Source of the DNA: Lutjanus erythropterus | Lineage: Eukaryota; Chordata; Actinopteri; Lutjaniformes; Lutjanidae | Assembly (NCBI GenBank): GCA_020091685.1 | Contig: CM034614.1 | Coordinates: 370,598 to 434,597 of the forward strand | DNA length: 64,000 nucleotides | Direction of reading: 5' to 3' | Shown: piece by piece, positions 48,926 through 61,152 of the stretch | How the letters are laid out: every line of letters begins with the position of its first letter | Numbering within the stretch: position 1 is the first letter of the stretch | Notes under the pieces: model-generated | What the model was told of the DNA's origin: nothing | Database searches by the model: none | What the model saw: only the letters and a program-made list of their open reading frames with translations | Translations under genes and position numbers: made by a program

Positions 48926-49556
48926 CTGCTAGCCTCCAGCACGTGTCGTCTGATTGGTCTGATAAGTGTTGTAAAAGAGATCATGAGAATGTGTTTGACG
49001 AAATCAGTGTTTTCTGTCCAACTTGTAAAATATCCCATCAGGCCTGTTGTAACAGGCGGAGACAATAAAAGGAACAATCGTTCTGTTTCCTCTCCACGTT
49101 GTCTGTCCTGCTGATGAGAGCATCTAAATCAAACGTGTGACGTGAAAAAACACGCTGCATGTTTAACTGCTGCTCCTCAGGGCTGCGTCACGTCCCTGCA
49201 GCTGGACAGTCCTTACAGCAGGGACACGCAGAAAGACTACAGACAAAAAGACGACAAAGAGTCATACAGCTACAGAGACACACAATGACCTCAAAGACAC
49301 AACGCGACAACAAAAAGGCACAAAACGACTTCAAAGAGACACAACGCAGGAGAGCCGGTGGGGCCTTTTACATGTTTGTGTCCAGGGGCGGATTGACTGA
49401 ATACTGTGTACTGCACCTTTAAAATGAGACAAAGTATTCCAGGGGATTATGGGACATTTATCCAACACACTCATCACAGATCAGTACTTTTACTTGGATA
49501 CTTGTGACCACTGAGTACAGAAGTTAAGTAAATGTACTCAGTTACTTTCCTGCAAC

Positions 49557-49557
<1 letters not shown>

Positions 49558-49605
<48 letters not shown>

Positions 49606-49695
49606 GCAGGTGGCCGGTTCAATTCCCGTCAGTGTTCCTGTGTGTCATGTTGCTGCAGGAGTTTCTTTGAGATCAAAACAGGATAAGACTTGTTT

Positions 49696-49765
<70 letters not shown>

Positions 49766-49874
49766 ACACACACACACACAAATACACAGTCACTCTCTCC
49801 AAGATAAACACAGTGCGACATGCATGATTTAAAGTCACAAGAGCTGCTGCTGTTCTGACATGATTACAGTGATA

Positions 49875-49922
<48 letters not shown>
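49558..49922. repeat. Cluster of (CA)n, (CA)n and (TG)n microsatellites
   Basis: (CA)n at 49559-49602 and 49700-49780, (TG)n at 49877-49922. On the alkal2 sense (minus) strand the last tract is a (CA)n starting about a dozen bases after a donor. Confidence 0.95.
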
Positions 49923-49923
<1 letters not shown>

Positions 49924-49934
49924 TGTGCACTCAC

Positions 49935-52900
49935 AGGCAGGTATTGTGCAGTCTCGGGTGTTGTGGTACAGTCTGTTGAAATGTTTTCTGCACTTTGGGT
50001 TGAAGTAAAGAGGACCTGAGAACACAAAGAACCACACTTCAGAACGCTGGACTCTGATTGGACAGGAGCCATGATGTCATAAGCTCATAAATCGGAGCCA
50101 CTGTAATCAGTGATGTCATCAGCAACCGGTAGAACATGAGATCCAGATGGGAACCAACTTTTCAGGTCCAGAGCCTGCAAAAAGTTCAAAGGTAGGTTCT
50201 TGAACCAGAACGCAGTGGGTTCCATGTTGTGGAAAAGTCCTATCTGGGGGTTCTAACCTGAATCTTTCCACCTTCTAGGGGTGCTAACAAGAACCTACCC
50301 AAGTTTTTGTTTTATATTCCAAGGCTTTCATCTCGGACACACAGGGGGTTCTACCATGAACCATTTCATATTCCAAGGTTTTTTTCTAGAACCCACTCAG
50401 GGGTGTTCTATTGAGAACCTTGGCATATATATTTCATATATATTTTATATACTTGTCCTTGGTGCTGATTCTGGTACTTTGTCCTGTTCCCTCGACTCAC
50501 AGGTGCGTCCTCACCATCCTCTCCTTTCAGGTTGCAAAGGTGTATTCTGCACTTTTTTCTTCTTTTCCTCCCTCTGGCTCAGTTCAGACCAGTCGGACGC
50601 AGAGTGAACATCTACAGTCTGTCTGAGCAGGAAGCAGTGTAACACGTCATGGTTCCTACCTGTCAGGTGTTTGATGAACTTCTCTTTGTGTCGTGGATCT
50701 CTGGGGTGACCGTCTGAAACACATACATCCTCTGGTCAAACACGTGTTCTTCTTATAATAATAATGAAGTTTACAAAGACCTTGTTTCACTTTTTACGCT
50801 GAGTCCTAAAAATAGGACTGAATGTTTTATCTGTGAATCTGTTCAAAATATGACAGAGAGTGATGGAGCAGTCAGGAGCAGCCACAGCAAGATGTTAGAG
50901 GGAGAAGAAGAAGCTACAGCGAGGTGGTTGAAGGAGAAGAAGAAGCCACAGCGAGGTGGTTGAAGGAGAAGAAGAAGCCACAGCCAGCTTTGTTTTGAAC
51001 AGATTTATACGACAGGATGTGTGGAAGCTGCATTTGAACTTCAGTATATTTTGCTCATGTTGCCTGAATCCAAAGCTTCAGGTACAACAGATCAACGCAG
51101 ACTGACGACCACAGAATATTGTGCAGCGCAGCAGGTAAAGCTGAAGATGTTATGAGTGTAATGTGACAGAAAACAACAATCTGTGGTAGAATTATGACTC
51201 AAGATGTGTTCGGTTGGACTAAACCAGCTGCCTGCGGGGACTGATGATGGTTTGGCATCAGCTGACTGCACTAATGGACCCGTCTGTAAATGCACTGATG
51301 AGTTAAAGTGGACTGATCCAAACAACAAAAAGTTCTTAAGTGAGGTTTCAGAAACAGGCTGCATCATGTGTGAGGTATTCCTCTGTTTTCCTGCACTGAG
51401 ATGAAGCCAGTTTGAAGTAGTGTTTATGTTAGTTTTTATAGAACTGTTACCAAACTAAAATAAGGTGGTCCGCTCGAGTTTGACCTTCAAACTGCCACAA
51501 ACGTTCTCTTGTTTCTAGAAAGCGATGCTTAGAAAGAGCCGATGGGTTGACAGTCACTCTGCTGTATGTGTTGATTAGTGTAAATGGACGTCAACCTGCT
51601 GATCCAGTTCTACGGTTCTATAGTCTGTTCACGCTCATCCATCACTGTCACCACACAGGAACAGACAACTACAGACAGTCAGGACCGCACAGAACGTCAA
51701 CCTAACGCTCTGGAACCTGAACACAACCTGCTCCATGGCTCATACTTTACATTCAGAAGCAATGAAAGGGAACGCTCCAAAAACACCTGTTTAGAACATT
51801 TCACAGGTAAACAGGTCTTGTGGTCATTTGATTCATTAATTGATTCATTAATTCTGTCACCATCTTGTCAGTTGAGGAACAGATCCAAACACAAGTGCAA
51901 ACATGTGGAGCCCACAGACGTACGTTTAACCTATAATGTTCCTTTTCTGGTCCTTCCTTCATGCTAGCACAACGACTGTAGAACCTCTACGGGACCCAGA
52001 AACTGTAAAAATGCATAATTTGAAGATAAATTTCTTTAGAATTCTTCCACAGCTAACTGTGATTATTTTTGGTGTTGAGATGAAACGGATTTCAGTCCAT
52101 TCAGAAGTTTGACTCATTGTTCATCATGAATGACTTCCTCAGTTGAAATAAAACCACAGACCACAGACTGACACTGATCTTATCTCACTGCTCGCTGTCT
52201 ACAAGCTTTTATCACGCCGCTCGAGTCGACCAGCAGCAGCACTATTTACAGTAGTCACACTGTCGTAGTAAAGACTGGGTCGGTTCTACTGGTCCGATCC
52301 AGTGTGTGAACTTTCACTGCTTAAATATTGTGCTAGCCGACGAAACGGAACGTGTGCACAATATGGCTGACCTCAACAAACATTACCAGCAACATAAACC
52401 ACAACGTTCTGAACAGACACGTCACAAACACTGAGCAGACCGTAGTGCGGAGCTAAGTAACTAACCAGCTCGTGAACAGACGAGACAACAGTCCTCTCAG
52501 TCTTTACAGCAGATATTTGTGTAAAAGTAGAAGTACTGGTTGTTTAGTGCAGTAAAAGTGAAAAAGTTCAGGTTGTGAAATGTCCTCAAAGTTATTTTGA
52601 CGTGTTGTTATTTTGTCCTGTTACATCTTTTACATGATTTTTTTTGTCTTGTTAAATTTTTTCCATCACTTCTGTCTTTTTGTATTGTTACATGTTGTCC
52701 CGTCTTTTATCTTGTTTTTGTCTTTTTATATCTTCTTATAACATTTTCGTCTCTTACATTTTTAATTTTTCTTTTAAGTTTGTTACATCATTTTCTTCTT
52801 GTTGCACTTTTTCACATGAAAACTAAAGTGACGAGTCTTAATTTCTGTCCTGCGTCGCTGTTTGTTCTTTCAGGTTTCTGCTTTATTTTTATTTTTACTG

Positions 52901-53138
52901 ACCCAGTCCTTGGGGTGACCTGCTCTCCCTCTCTGGGGCTTTAAGCTCCACCCCCAGCTCTGTCCTGGACCTCGGGTAGCGTCCCACCAGCTCCAGCACG
53001 CCGTGTCCGTCCACACGTCCGTCCGCTCGGCTGCTGGAGCCTCTGAGCAGGGTGGCCGTGGTGCAGCGTCCGGCGGCGAGCAGCAGAACGAGGAGCGCCG
53101 ACAAGACGGGGAGCCGCGGGAGCAGCATCACTGCAGAC
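49935..53138 (-). CDS. alkal2: ALK and LTK ligand 2 (augmentor), internal and N-terminal exons
   Basis: Secreted cytokine that activates the ALK and LTK receptor tyrosine kinases. Exon 52920-53138 contains the ATG (53128-53126) and a signal peptide MLLPRLPVLSALLVLLLAAG, then RVDGHGVLELVGRYPRS. Exon 50660-50713 gives DGHPRDPRHKEKFIKHLTG. Exon 49935-50015 gives GPLYFNPKCRKHFNRLYHNT then RDCTIPA, ending phase 1. These match the conserved cysteine-containing augmentor domain (human: KFLKHLTGPLYFSPKC). The expected last exon (YYKRCARLLTRLA) was not found. The phase at the end of exon 52920-53138 (2) does not fit the next exon (needs 1), so the donor is misplaced, a small exon is missing, or a base is lost. 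Position beside sh3yl1 matches human 2p25, which favours alkal2 over alkal1. Confidence 0.88.
50150..50440. repeat. GGTTCT/AGAACC degenerate repeat, alkal2 intron copy
   Basis: Repeated GGTTCTACC/AGAACCT-type units in the intron between alkal2 exons 50660-50713 and 49935-50015. Confidence 0.55.
50895..50985. repeat. 33-bp repeat, about three copies
   Basis: Unit GAGAAGAAGAAGCCACAGCG followed by AGGTGGTTGAAG, in an alkal2 intron. Confidence 0.9.
52600..52810 (+). repeat. Degenerate TTGTTACATCTTTTA repeat, copy 1
   Basis: T-rich array of GTTACATCTTTTACATG and TTGTCTTGTTA-type units. The same family recurs at 54730-55010 and 57350-57490, and inverted at 53585-53700. Confidence 0.65.
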
Positions 53139-53330
53139 CTGAAGGAACACAGGGTGGACATTAAAAACATCTGATTGGTTGGTTGTGAACAACACGAGGT
53201 CACTTACTGAGAACGTTCCACCTGCTGATGAAGGCCATGTGATGTAGCTGAAAGCTCCAGGAACCGACCCTGAGCCAAGATTTTCCTGCTGTACCGCTGT
53301 GTCTAAAGGCAAGAACTGACCTTCAGGATA

Positions 53331-53354
53331 CATTGATTGATTGATTGATTGATG
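53331..53354. repeat. (GATT)n tetranucleotide repeat
   Basis: Five to six GATT units upstream of the alkal2 start exon. Confidence 0.9.
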
Positions 53355-53399
53355 AATGAATTGATCATTTGACCTGTTTTACACTGCAGAAAGTGTATA

Positions 53400-53560
53400 T
53401 CATTAATGTTTTGAAGTGTAGAGATCGGAAGTAACTAAGTACAAGTACTTCGTTCCTGTACTTCAGTAGATTTTGTCAGACATCTTGAATTATTTTTACT
53501 TTTACTCTCTACATTTGAACACAAATATCTGAACTTTCTACCCGACATTTTCATTACTTT
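53400..53560. repeat. Dispersed AGTACAAGTACTTCG-type repeat
   Basis: GTAACTAAGTACAAGTACTT then CTGTACTTCAGTAGATTTTG. Related sequences are at 22686-22760 (GAGTACAAATACTCCAGTAC), 49470-49550 and 57180-57260. Confidence 0.6.
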
Positions 53561-53584
53561 AGTTTAGGTGTCAAGAGACGAAAC

Positions 53585-53700
53585 AACACCAAACAAAAAA
53601 GACGTAACAAGACAAGAAAAGACGTAACAAGACAAGACAAGACGTAACAAGACAAGAAAAGACGTAACAAGACAAGAAAAGACGTAACAAGACGAAGCAG
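53585..53700 (-). repeat. 20-bp minisatellite GACGTAACAAGACAAGAAAA
   Basis: About five tidy copies. It is the reverse complement of the TTGTTACATCTTTT family seen at 52.6, 54.8 and 57.4 kb. Confidence 0.92.
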
Positions 53701-54648
53701 ACAGTCAGACAAATTTATATTTTCTAATCAAATAATGTATTCTGTCAAATGTCAAATGGAATTGGTTAAATTATGTTGCTTAAGTTTTTGTAAACTTAAA
53801 AAAGTAGCTGAAGTTAAGTCAGGCTAAAGTTAGCAATTATTAATTTATTATTATATTTAATAAAGTTAGTGCCACACTAATGTTACTACAAGAAAAATAC
53901 TTTTTCTGAGCAGAACATGAATTTTTGGTAAAAACAAAGTAATATGGTGATTATTCTGACTGAAAATGTGATGTGATGATGATTATGTGACATTTGTTGT
54001 GTCATTAATATCATCAATGCTGTTTGTCACATATTTGAACTTTATCTGAAACTTGCAGGACACAGTTTCACTGATAATTTGAGTGATCGATTGATTTATA
54101 AACTGTTGATCTGAAACATCAGACACAAAGAAAGTGTGTTCATCTACTGTATTAACTTGAACTGATAAAACATTTGTTTGTTACCAGTTTTAGTGTTTAC
54201 AGATGATTCTGAGGATAATGTGGTGGAGACGAATTATAAAGTGGCAGAAAACTGAAGAATGAAAACAAACGTTAATAAATCTGACACACTGAACCTTTAA
54301 TCATTCAGTTTTAATAAAGTAAAATAAAATAGATTTATTCATACGACTAACGGACGCATTGGAAAGGTCTGCTACTTATGTAAGAAATTATATAATAATA
54401 ATAATTTTTTAATACTGTGGTTCTTGTGTTTGGTTTAAATGGGGCTTTTCTTTCCAGACGAGTCATATTTTCCTCATTATTGCTGCCAAATTACACAGTT
54501 TTTAAAAGACACTTATTCAGTAATGATTCAGAGTTTACAGAGCAGTAAAACTAAACATCAAACAGTTTCCTGTTTCTTCCTGAGCGCTGCAAAAACAAAC
54601 AAACAAAAGACAACAATCAGCAGCACTGTGTGAGCTCTGCCTACAGAC

Positions 54649-55579
54649 AGGGGAGACCGGGGGCTAGTGTCACACACTCATCTAGTTTACAGCTTACACT
54701 GATGATGCAGACTTTTCTTACATGTCATTTTTCATCCGATTACGTCTTTTATGTTGTTTTTCATCTTCTTGCATCTTTTTGATCTGGTTACATTTTACAT
54801 CTTTGTTTGTTTGTTTGTTTGTTTTTTGCCTTGTTGTGTCTTTTACTGTATTTTTGTCTGTTTATATAGTTTTTGTCTTGTTACATCATTTACGTCGTTT
54901 TCATGTTGTTATGTGTTTTATGTGTTTTTTATCTTGTTACATCTTTTACGCCCTTTTGTCTTATGTGTAATTTTCATCTTGTTATGTCTTTTATGGTGTT
55001 TTTTTCTTTCTGTCTAAAGTTTAGATGACTGTAAATTTAAACTTGTGTAAATTTTACCTCGAGGTTATTGGTTAAAAATTAACAACAACAACTTATGCTA
55101 ATGTAGTTGTTGCTAGCTAGCATACGATAATTTATCATGGCTGCATGATCAGAATCAACTCAACTTGTCTTTTTAAATTCAGTCCACTTAAACACAATAA
55201 CTTTTTTAAGGTTAAAACAAATATTTTTTTTTCTTTTTATAGTGTACTAATGACAGGAGTAATGTGATTACTTCAAGTTGTGTGTTTATTTGAAAGACAG
55301 TGAGTTAATACAACGGGTCTTACGTTTTCAGTGTTACAACTGCCCCCAACCGCTGTCAATTGTTGTGCCAAGCAAGCAGTTGACAGTGTTTGGGGACAGT
55401 TGTAACATATTAGTTTAATATCACAGTCTTGTTCTTATCAGTGAAAATATGTCATCAGATGTTAATCAGTTATTAATTAGTGCACAAATATCAGTTTCTT
55501 AAATCAGAAGAATATTTCAAGAAGTCTGTCAGTTATGAAGGAAAATGTAAAATATGTTACATTTGCCCCCGTCTCCCCT
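54649..55579. mobile_element. Non-autonomous DNA transposon (MITE-like) with terminal inverted repeats
   Basis: The left end (54649-54674) begins AGGGGAGACCGGGGGCTAGT and continues GTCACA. The reverse complement of the right end (55555-55579) begins AGGGGAGACGGGGGCAAATG and continues TAACA. They agree at about 21 of 26 positions. The interior holds a T-rich TTGTTACATCTTTT array and a 76-bp imperfect palindrome at 55332-55407. There is no transposase frame. Target-site duplications are not clear, so the family is unassigned. Confidence 0.65.
55332..55407. repeat. Imperfect palindrome inside the MITE-like element
   Basis: Left arm TGTTACAACTGCCCCCAACC then GCTGTCAATTG. Right arm CAGTTGACAGTGTTTGGGGA then CAGTTGTAACA. 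They pair with a few mismatches around a loop of about 15 bases. The TGTTACAACTG end resembles the inner part of the terminal repeats (TGTTACATTTG). Confidence 0.85.
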
Positions 55580-56452
55580 AATGTGGGAGAAAAAAAAGAT
55601 TTAATGCAAATTCTTCAGATTTTGAATCAAATTGAAACATTTAAGTTTTTATCTTTAGTGACATTCAGTGTGAAGTAGGATTATAAATTCTTAACCGATT
55701 ATGATAATTGATTAATCGTCAATAAGTAATAAGATAAAAAAATGAAGTTTATTTATCCAACAGACGCCTTCACTGGAGGAGCAGCTACTGCCATTTATAG
55801 ACTATTGATCATTGATTAACACATTTCAATGGATGAAATTAATCGATTCATCATTAATAATTAATAAGATTTTTTTTAAAAATACTTTGTTTCATTATTT
55901 TCTCACTTTAAGTTAATTTATTGAACAGATTCCTCCACAACAAACTATGTAAAATAGGCAGCAAATACTGCCGATTTTAGACTATTGATTACTAATTAAC
56001 ACGTTTGTAATGAGTTAAATTCTGAGCAACAATGAATCAGTTACTCATTAATAATCAATAAGATTTTAAAAATGTACTTTTTTCTCTTTTTTGCTGATAT
56101 TAAGTTTATTGATCCGACAGATCAGATCAGATTATATCAAATGAGAAGAAACTATTGCCAATTCTATTGATTATCGATGATTACGTTTTAATGAGTTAAA
56201 TTCTTAAAAGAAATGAATCACTTAATCTTTAATAATTAATAAGTTAACAATGCAGACTTTTTTTTCTTACATTAAGTTTTCTTATTCATCAGATGCCTCC
56301 GCCAGAGAAAATGATGTCAAATGAGGAGAAACTCGTGCCATATCTGGACTATCGATTAATTATCAGTTAATTCCTCAGACTGGTAAACAGATGAAGGGTT
56401 ATTGATTAACATCCCAGCAGTGATCAGTTTGTTATGAAGATGTCTGTGGTAC

Positions 56453-56900
56453 CTCTGGCTCCTCTGCGGGTCTTTACGCGGCTCGGTGCGCCTCTGCTCC
56501 CCGGCGCTGCGCTCTCTGGTCCCGGCCTCTTCCTCCGGCTCGTCCCGGACCGGGGTGACTCCCCGGGGAGGAGGACGAGGTTTCTGGGTCTTGCTGAGTT
56601 TTATTATCCCGGGTTATTCTCGATCCGAGCCGCGTGCCGAGCGCCGGGGCCCGGTGGCATCTTAGACCCGCGCGGATCACTGGAGGAGCGCGTGCAGCTG
56701 GGAAATCATCATCATCATCATCATCTTCATCATCATCATCATCTTCTTCTTAATCATCATCCTCAGGTCCGGGCAGCGGCTGGCACACAGCTGGACAGGC
56801 TCATGTCTCCTGTCCCGGGTCAGACACCTGCAGCTCCGGCGCGTCTCTGCTCTGATCGATTATTGATCAGGCTGATCAGCTGTGTCTGCACCGCGCGCTC
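56453..56900 (-). promoter_or_regulatory. alkal2: CpG-rich block: probable alkal2 promoter and non-coding first exon
   Basis: The only GC/CpG-rich island upstream of alkal2. On the minus strand it ends in GAGCCAGAG/gtacca (donor at 56452-56451). The ATG exon has a matching acceptor 10 bases before its start codon (TTCCTTCAG at 53139), so an upstream 5' UTR exon is required and this block fits. A 156-codon plus-strand frame through it looks like a composition shadow. (CAT)n lies at 56706-56760. Confidence 0.5.
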
Positions 56901-56969
56901 CTAATAATCCTCCGTCTCTTGTTCTTCTGCGCTCCACATGAGCAACTCTGCCAGAGTACAGGAAATACA

Positions 56970-56999
56970 GGAGGAGGAGGAGGAGGAGGAGGAGGAGGA
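56970..56999. repeat. (GGA)n trinucleotide tract
   Basis: About 10 GGA units, followed by a (CTT)n run at about 57080-57100. Confidence 0.9.
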
Positions 57000-57349
57000 C
57001 ACACTCAGAGACAGATTGACTGATGAGACACGTCTTCAGCGGTGCAGCACTCCCTCTCAGTGGAAAGAATTAAAAATGTTTCTTCTTCTTCTTCTTCTTC
57101 TCTTTTACTGACATTTAATTCAGTCTGTTGCACTTAAAACAGCAGAAGAAGAAACAAACAATAATCAAGTCCTCACGTTCTTTACTGCGGTACAAGTACA
57201 AATACTCGAGTACAAGTAGAAGTACTGATTCAACTTGTTTACTGCAGTAAAAGTGAAAAGGTTCAGGTTCTGAAATGTCCTCAAAGTATCACAGTAAAAA
57301 GTTGTCCTCTGAAGGACATTTTTTTTAATGTAACTTTCCTCTTATTATG

Positions 57350-57490
57350 TCTTTCAGGCAGTTTTTGTCTTTTTTACGTTGTGTTACATCTTTTGTCATT
57401 TTCGTCCTGTTACGTCTTTTCACGTAGTTTTCTGTCTTGTCATGTTGTTTCCATCTTGTTACGTGTTTTGTCGTTTTCGTCAGGTTACAG
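57350..57490 (+). repeat. Degenerate TTGTTACATCTTTTA repeat, copy 4
   Basis: GTTACATCTTTTGTCATTTT and CTGTTACGTCTTTTCACGTA-type units, the same family as 52.6 and 54.8 kb. Confidence 0.6.
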
Positions 57491-57529
57491 TTCTGAATGT
57501 TTTCTGGTGTTTGTGTCTTTGAGGTTCAT

Positions 57530-57960
57530 CACAACCATGAATAGGTTTCTTGGGGTTCTGAGGAAGTTCCACTTGTCTTACAGGAGGTCCAACATGATGT
57601 TCCTTGGGTTAATGAGGAGGCTTCAAGCATTTTTGGGGGGCTAAGGAAGAGGAGTCAGGAGTTTTCATGGAGAACATTTCAGATTCAGGGATCTCAGGGG
57701 AAGTTCCACACATCATTTAGGGATTTGATGGAATCCTCAGAAAGATTCAGGAATCTTCGAGGAGTCTTTGAAGAGGTTTCATTAGTCTTTGGGTTCCTCA
57801 GAGTCATTAAAGGCAATATAAGATATATATAATATAATATAAGAGTTCTAGATGGAGTTCCTTTGGTTCCTGTAGAGTTTTTGCAAGTTTTGTCAATGTT
57901 GGACAGAGTCGTGACTTTGAACGGGTTCCTTGGGGTTTTGAGGAGGTTCCAGTGATCATA
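57530..57960. repeat. GGTTCTGAGGAAG/AGGAGGTTC degenerate repeat
   Basis: Further GGTTC-type units (GGGTTCCTTGGGGTTTTGAG, TTCTTGGGGTTCTGAGGAAG), related in style to the arrays at 44.9 and 46.2 kb. Confidence 0.5.
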
Positions 57961-57999
57961 CAGAAGCTGGAGGTCGAGAAGGTTGATTAAAAAGTACAG

Positions 58000-59553
58000 T
58001 TCAACAGGTAGAGAGAATGGAATTAAATAAACTTTAAACACTTTACAACACAATCAGAAGGTACGACACAACGACAAACATCAAGATAACATTGTACAAC
58101 AACAACATGAGAACAGTGAAAACAACACTTGTACGATGAGGAACCAGCCAAACTGTCAACACACACCTCTTCCTGTTGATGTGAATGGCGGTCTGTTCTC
58201 ACAGTTCCACCCTTATTTGTTCATCTGTTCTATCAGATATCAAATCACTCAGCCGCTCTGAATGTGTGAGTGTGTGTTGGATTGTTAATGTAAACACATT
58301 TGCACATTAGAGTGTAATAGTGGTGATTTACTGTGAATCAGGAATGTATGCAGGGACGCTGCCAGGACGTATGTATTTGTATTTGTTTATACAACATATA
58401 TGTACGTGCGTGCGTGTGTACGAGTGCGTATCCGTGTTTTTTAAACCTGTATTTGTTCAGGGTTTAAGGGGAGGTTTGCAGAGGAATGACGCCCTGCAGG
58501 TCAGCGCACAGCAGACGAACTTTTCTCACGGCCATTAACTCCACTTTGTACACATCCAGGCCTGCAGCGCGGTACTGTGGCGTTTACATGCCCTCTGTTG
58601 GAACGTCTCCAAGAACCTCCCAGAGGAGCCCATTAAATGTCCTTTTAAAACCTCATCAGCCCTTGATATCTCCTAAGGGACCTCTGGACCCTCCTTGAGG
58701 AGCCCCATGCCTCCAGAACCTTCCCAGATATCACTAGAACCAACTTTAAGACCCTCTGGAACTTGAAAGGTCCAAGTTTGGCATTATGGGATCGTTAGCT
58801 TGTCTTTTTTTTTTTTTTTTGCATGCAGAGAGGACATGCTGACAGGAGAGCAGAGCTGGTGGCTGACATGCTGCAACCTGAGCAGTGATTGGCCCATTCA
58901 TCAGGAGATAATGGCGTCCTGTCTGGTTGTGACCTTTCTTGTATTGTAACTAAACAGTAAAGGCAGTAGAGAGCAGAATATTGATCTATATCTGATCAAC
59001 ACTGCAAAGTTTGATAGTTTGATCTAAGTTCAAGAACCTAATTTTCAACTTTTCAGAGCATTTATACCAAAAATAAACTGGGGTGGAATCCAAAAAAATG
59101 AAGACCATGTGAAACAGATGGAACGTTGCAATAGAGACAATGTTGGATAACATCATCCAAATCTAGCTGATGGTACCTGGTACTAATGTCCTGATGATAC
59201 GTGGTTCTGTAGCGTCCTCCTGTCTAATGTCCTGATGGTACATGAGTCTGTAGCGTCCTCCTGTCTTTAAATAAATATAACAGAGTAAAAAGTATAATAT
59301 TTCATTTCAGAAGTAGGAAGTTGAATGAAGAGAAAAGCAGAGTAGTAAATGTACTTTGTCTCTGTCAGGGTTTTAAAAACAGAGTCTGAAGTGTAAGAAG
59401 ATGTTAAGAATTAATTAAGGACAGGAGAGAATAAACCAGATCAAAACACGTCTGTGGCGCCGCAGATTCACTGTGATGAAAGATGGAAGAAAAACTAAAC
59501 ACACACTCACTGAAAGCGTTCCGTTCTGCCAGGTTCACTTAGTGTTATCATTC

Positions 59554-59606
<53 letters not shown>

Positions 59607-59641
59607 CTACTGTCAGCAAACTGTTACCATGACAACAGAAA

Positions 59642-59678
<37 letters not shown>

Positions 59679-61120
59679 CATTTACCCTAATTCTTCAGCA
59701 CACATGTGATTAAGAGAAAAGCCAAAAACAACTCCAGGTGTGTGCAGGTGTGAAACATATGACCGGCCTGGTTTCACTCCTCTGACATCACAGACGCTCG
59801 CTTTAACAAGCCGAGGAGAAACTGAACGACAACAAAAGAAGAAAACGTGTCGGAGACGTCTGAACTCACCAAGTCTCTGATCTGACTCGCGGTTCTAATG
59901 ATCACCTGTCACGCTCCTCTGCTCCCTTGCTGGCTAGATAAAACATTTTCCAGGAGTGAAAGAAACAAAAGAAAACCTTATATTGTTTACTAGCAAGCTA
60001 AACAGTTAGTTAGCCTTGTTAGCCTCCTGATGGCACAACTAGGACAGCAGGGTCAGTTTGAAGTTAGTACTGGATCAGAGTTTAAACTGGAGTTTGATGT
60101 TTTGGTGCAACAGATTTTAATTTAATGTAAGTTTAAAGTCAAAATAAACCAGTTTAAAGTGAAGTAAATGAAAGTTAAAGCAGGATTTGATGAAGTTTAA
60201 AGTGGATCCTTGTTGGTGCAGCTCAGCCTGTTTTCAGTCCAGATTGTTCTGTTCTGTTTCACTCTATTCTGAGATCTGAAACACCAAACTAACCGCCGTG
60301 CAGCTGCTCGGCGGCTTCGCCCGGCAGCCACACGTGTCCTGGTTTCAGTCGTCAACCACGCCGACATAAATAAGAAGGCTGATAAATAAAGTGTCCTGTT
60401 TGTTGGTAATAATATCTGCATGTTGTGTTGTTCCTCCAGGACAGACACACTGCTGCCGCATCACAATACACATATCTGTCTGACTGCTCCATCTGACCTC
60501 TTTCACCCAAAAACACACATATACACAGCTGCTGGCCCTGTGAGAACAATCGGTTCTGTTGTTCTCGCCGATCTCTGCTAGAACAGTGTGATGGAGCTTT
60601 CATGGGAGTTACTGAGCAAAGCACAACTGATCTGAACCGAGATCAGTTTGTCTGATATCACACTGAACTGTCAACTTCAACTGATGGCCCTGAGGGGAGG
60701 GGCCATCCCATTTTCACTAACCAATCACAAGAGGTCAACATATACATCTGAATGTAACATCATGTTGAAGGGATAGTTCAAACTTTTTCAGGTGTGGTTA
60801 CATGAGGTACTTCAGAGTCAATGTATTAACTACACTACTGTTAGCTACTATTAGCCATTGTTAGCTAACGCTACCATTAGCAACTGTTAGCGAACACTTC
60901 CATTTGCTACAGTTAGTGAACATTACGTTAGATACTGTTCACTAACACAGTCGTTAACTAGCACTAGCTAATACCACACTTCCATTAGCTAGTGTTAGCA
61001 AACACTGCTGTTAGCTCCCAGTAAAGCTCCTAGTTCACCGTCATTGGTTTATTTTACCTTCTTGTTTCCTGAATATTGTGAATTATTTCAGTATTTAAAA
61101 AAAAAAAAAAAAAGACCAGA
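58000..61120. other. Gene-free interval
   Basis: No supported exon. It contains (CA)n at 59558-59605 and 59648-59675, poly-T at 58807-58821, a GCTA/TTAGC-rich stretch at 60830-61010 (CATTAGCTAGTGTTAGCAAAC-like), and poly-A at 61098-61113. Confidence 0.5.
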
Positions 61121-61146
61121 AATCAAATGAATGAATCAGTTTGTCC

Positions 61147-61152
61147 TTTATT
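61147..61152 (-). terminator. Polyadenylation signal for the right-edge minus-strand gene
   Basis: AATAAA on the minus strand (GCAATAAAGG), about 2.36 kb after the stop codon at 63512. No competing exon lies between them. This is an inference from position. Confidence 0.45.

Noticed and set aside
49610-49650. tRNA-like B box GGTTCAATTCC
   Set aside because: No A box or cloverleaf could be drawn upstream because the preceding bases are a CA repeat; likely chance or a degraded SINE.
56434-56904. 156-codon plus-strand frame with a poly-His run
   Set aside because: Runs through a CpG-rich block and a (CAT)n microsatellite. No homology and a weak start. The block is better explained as a minus-strand promoter/5' UTR exon.
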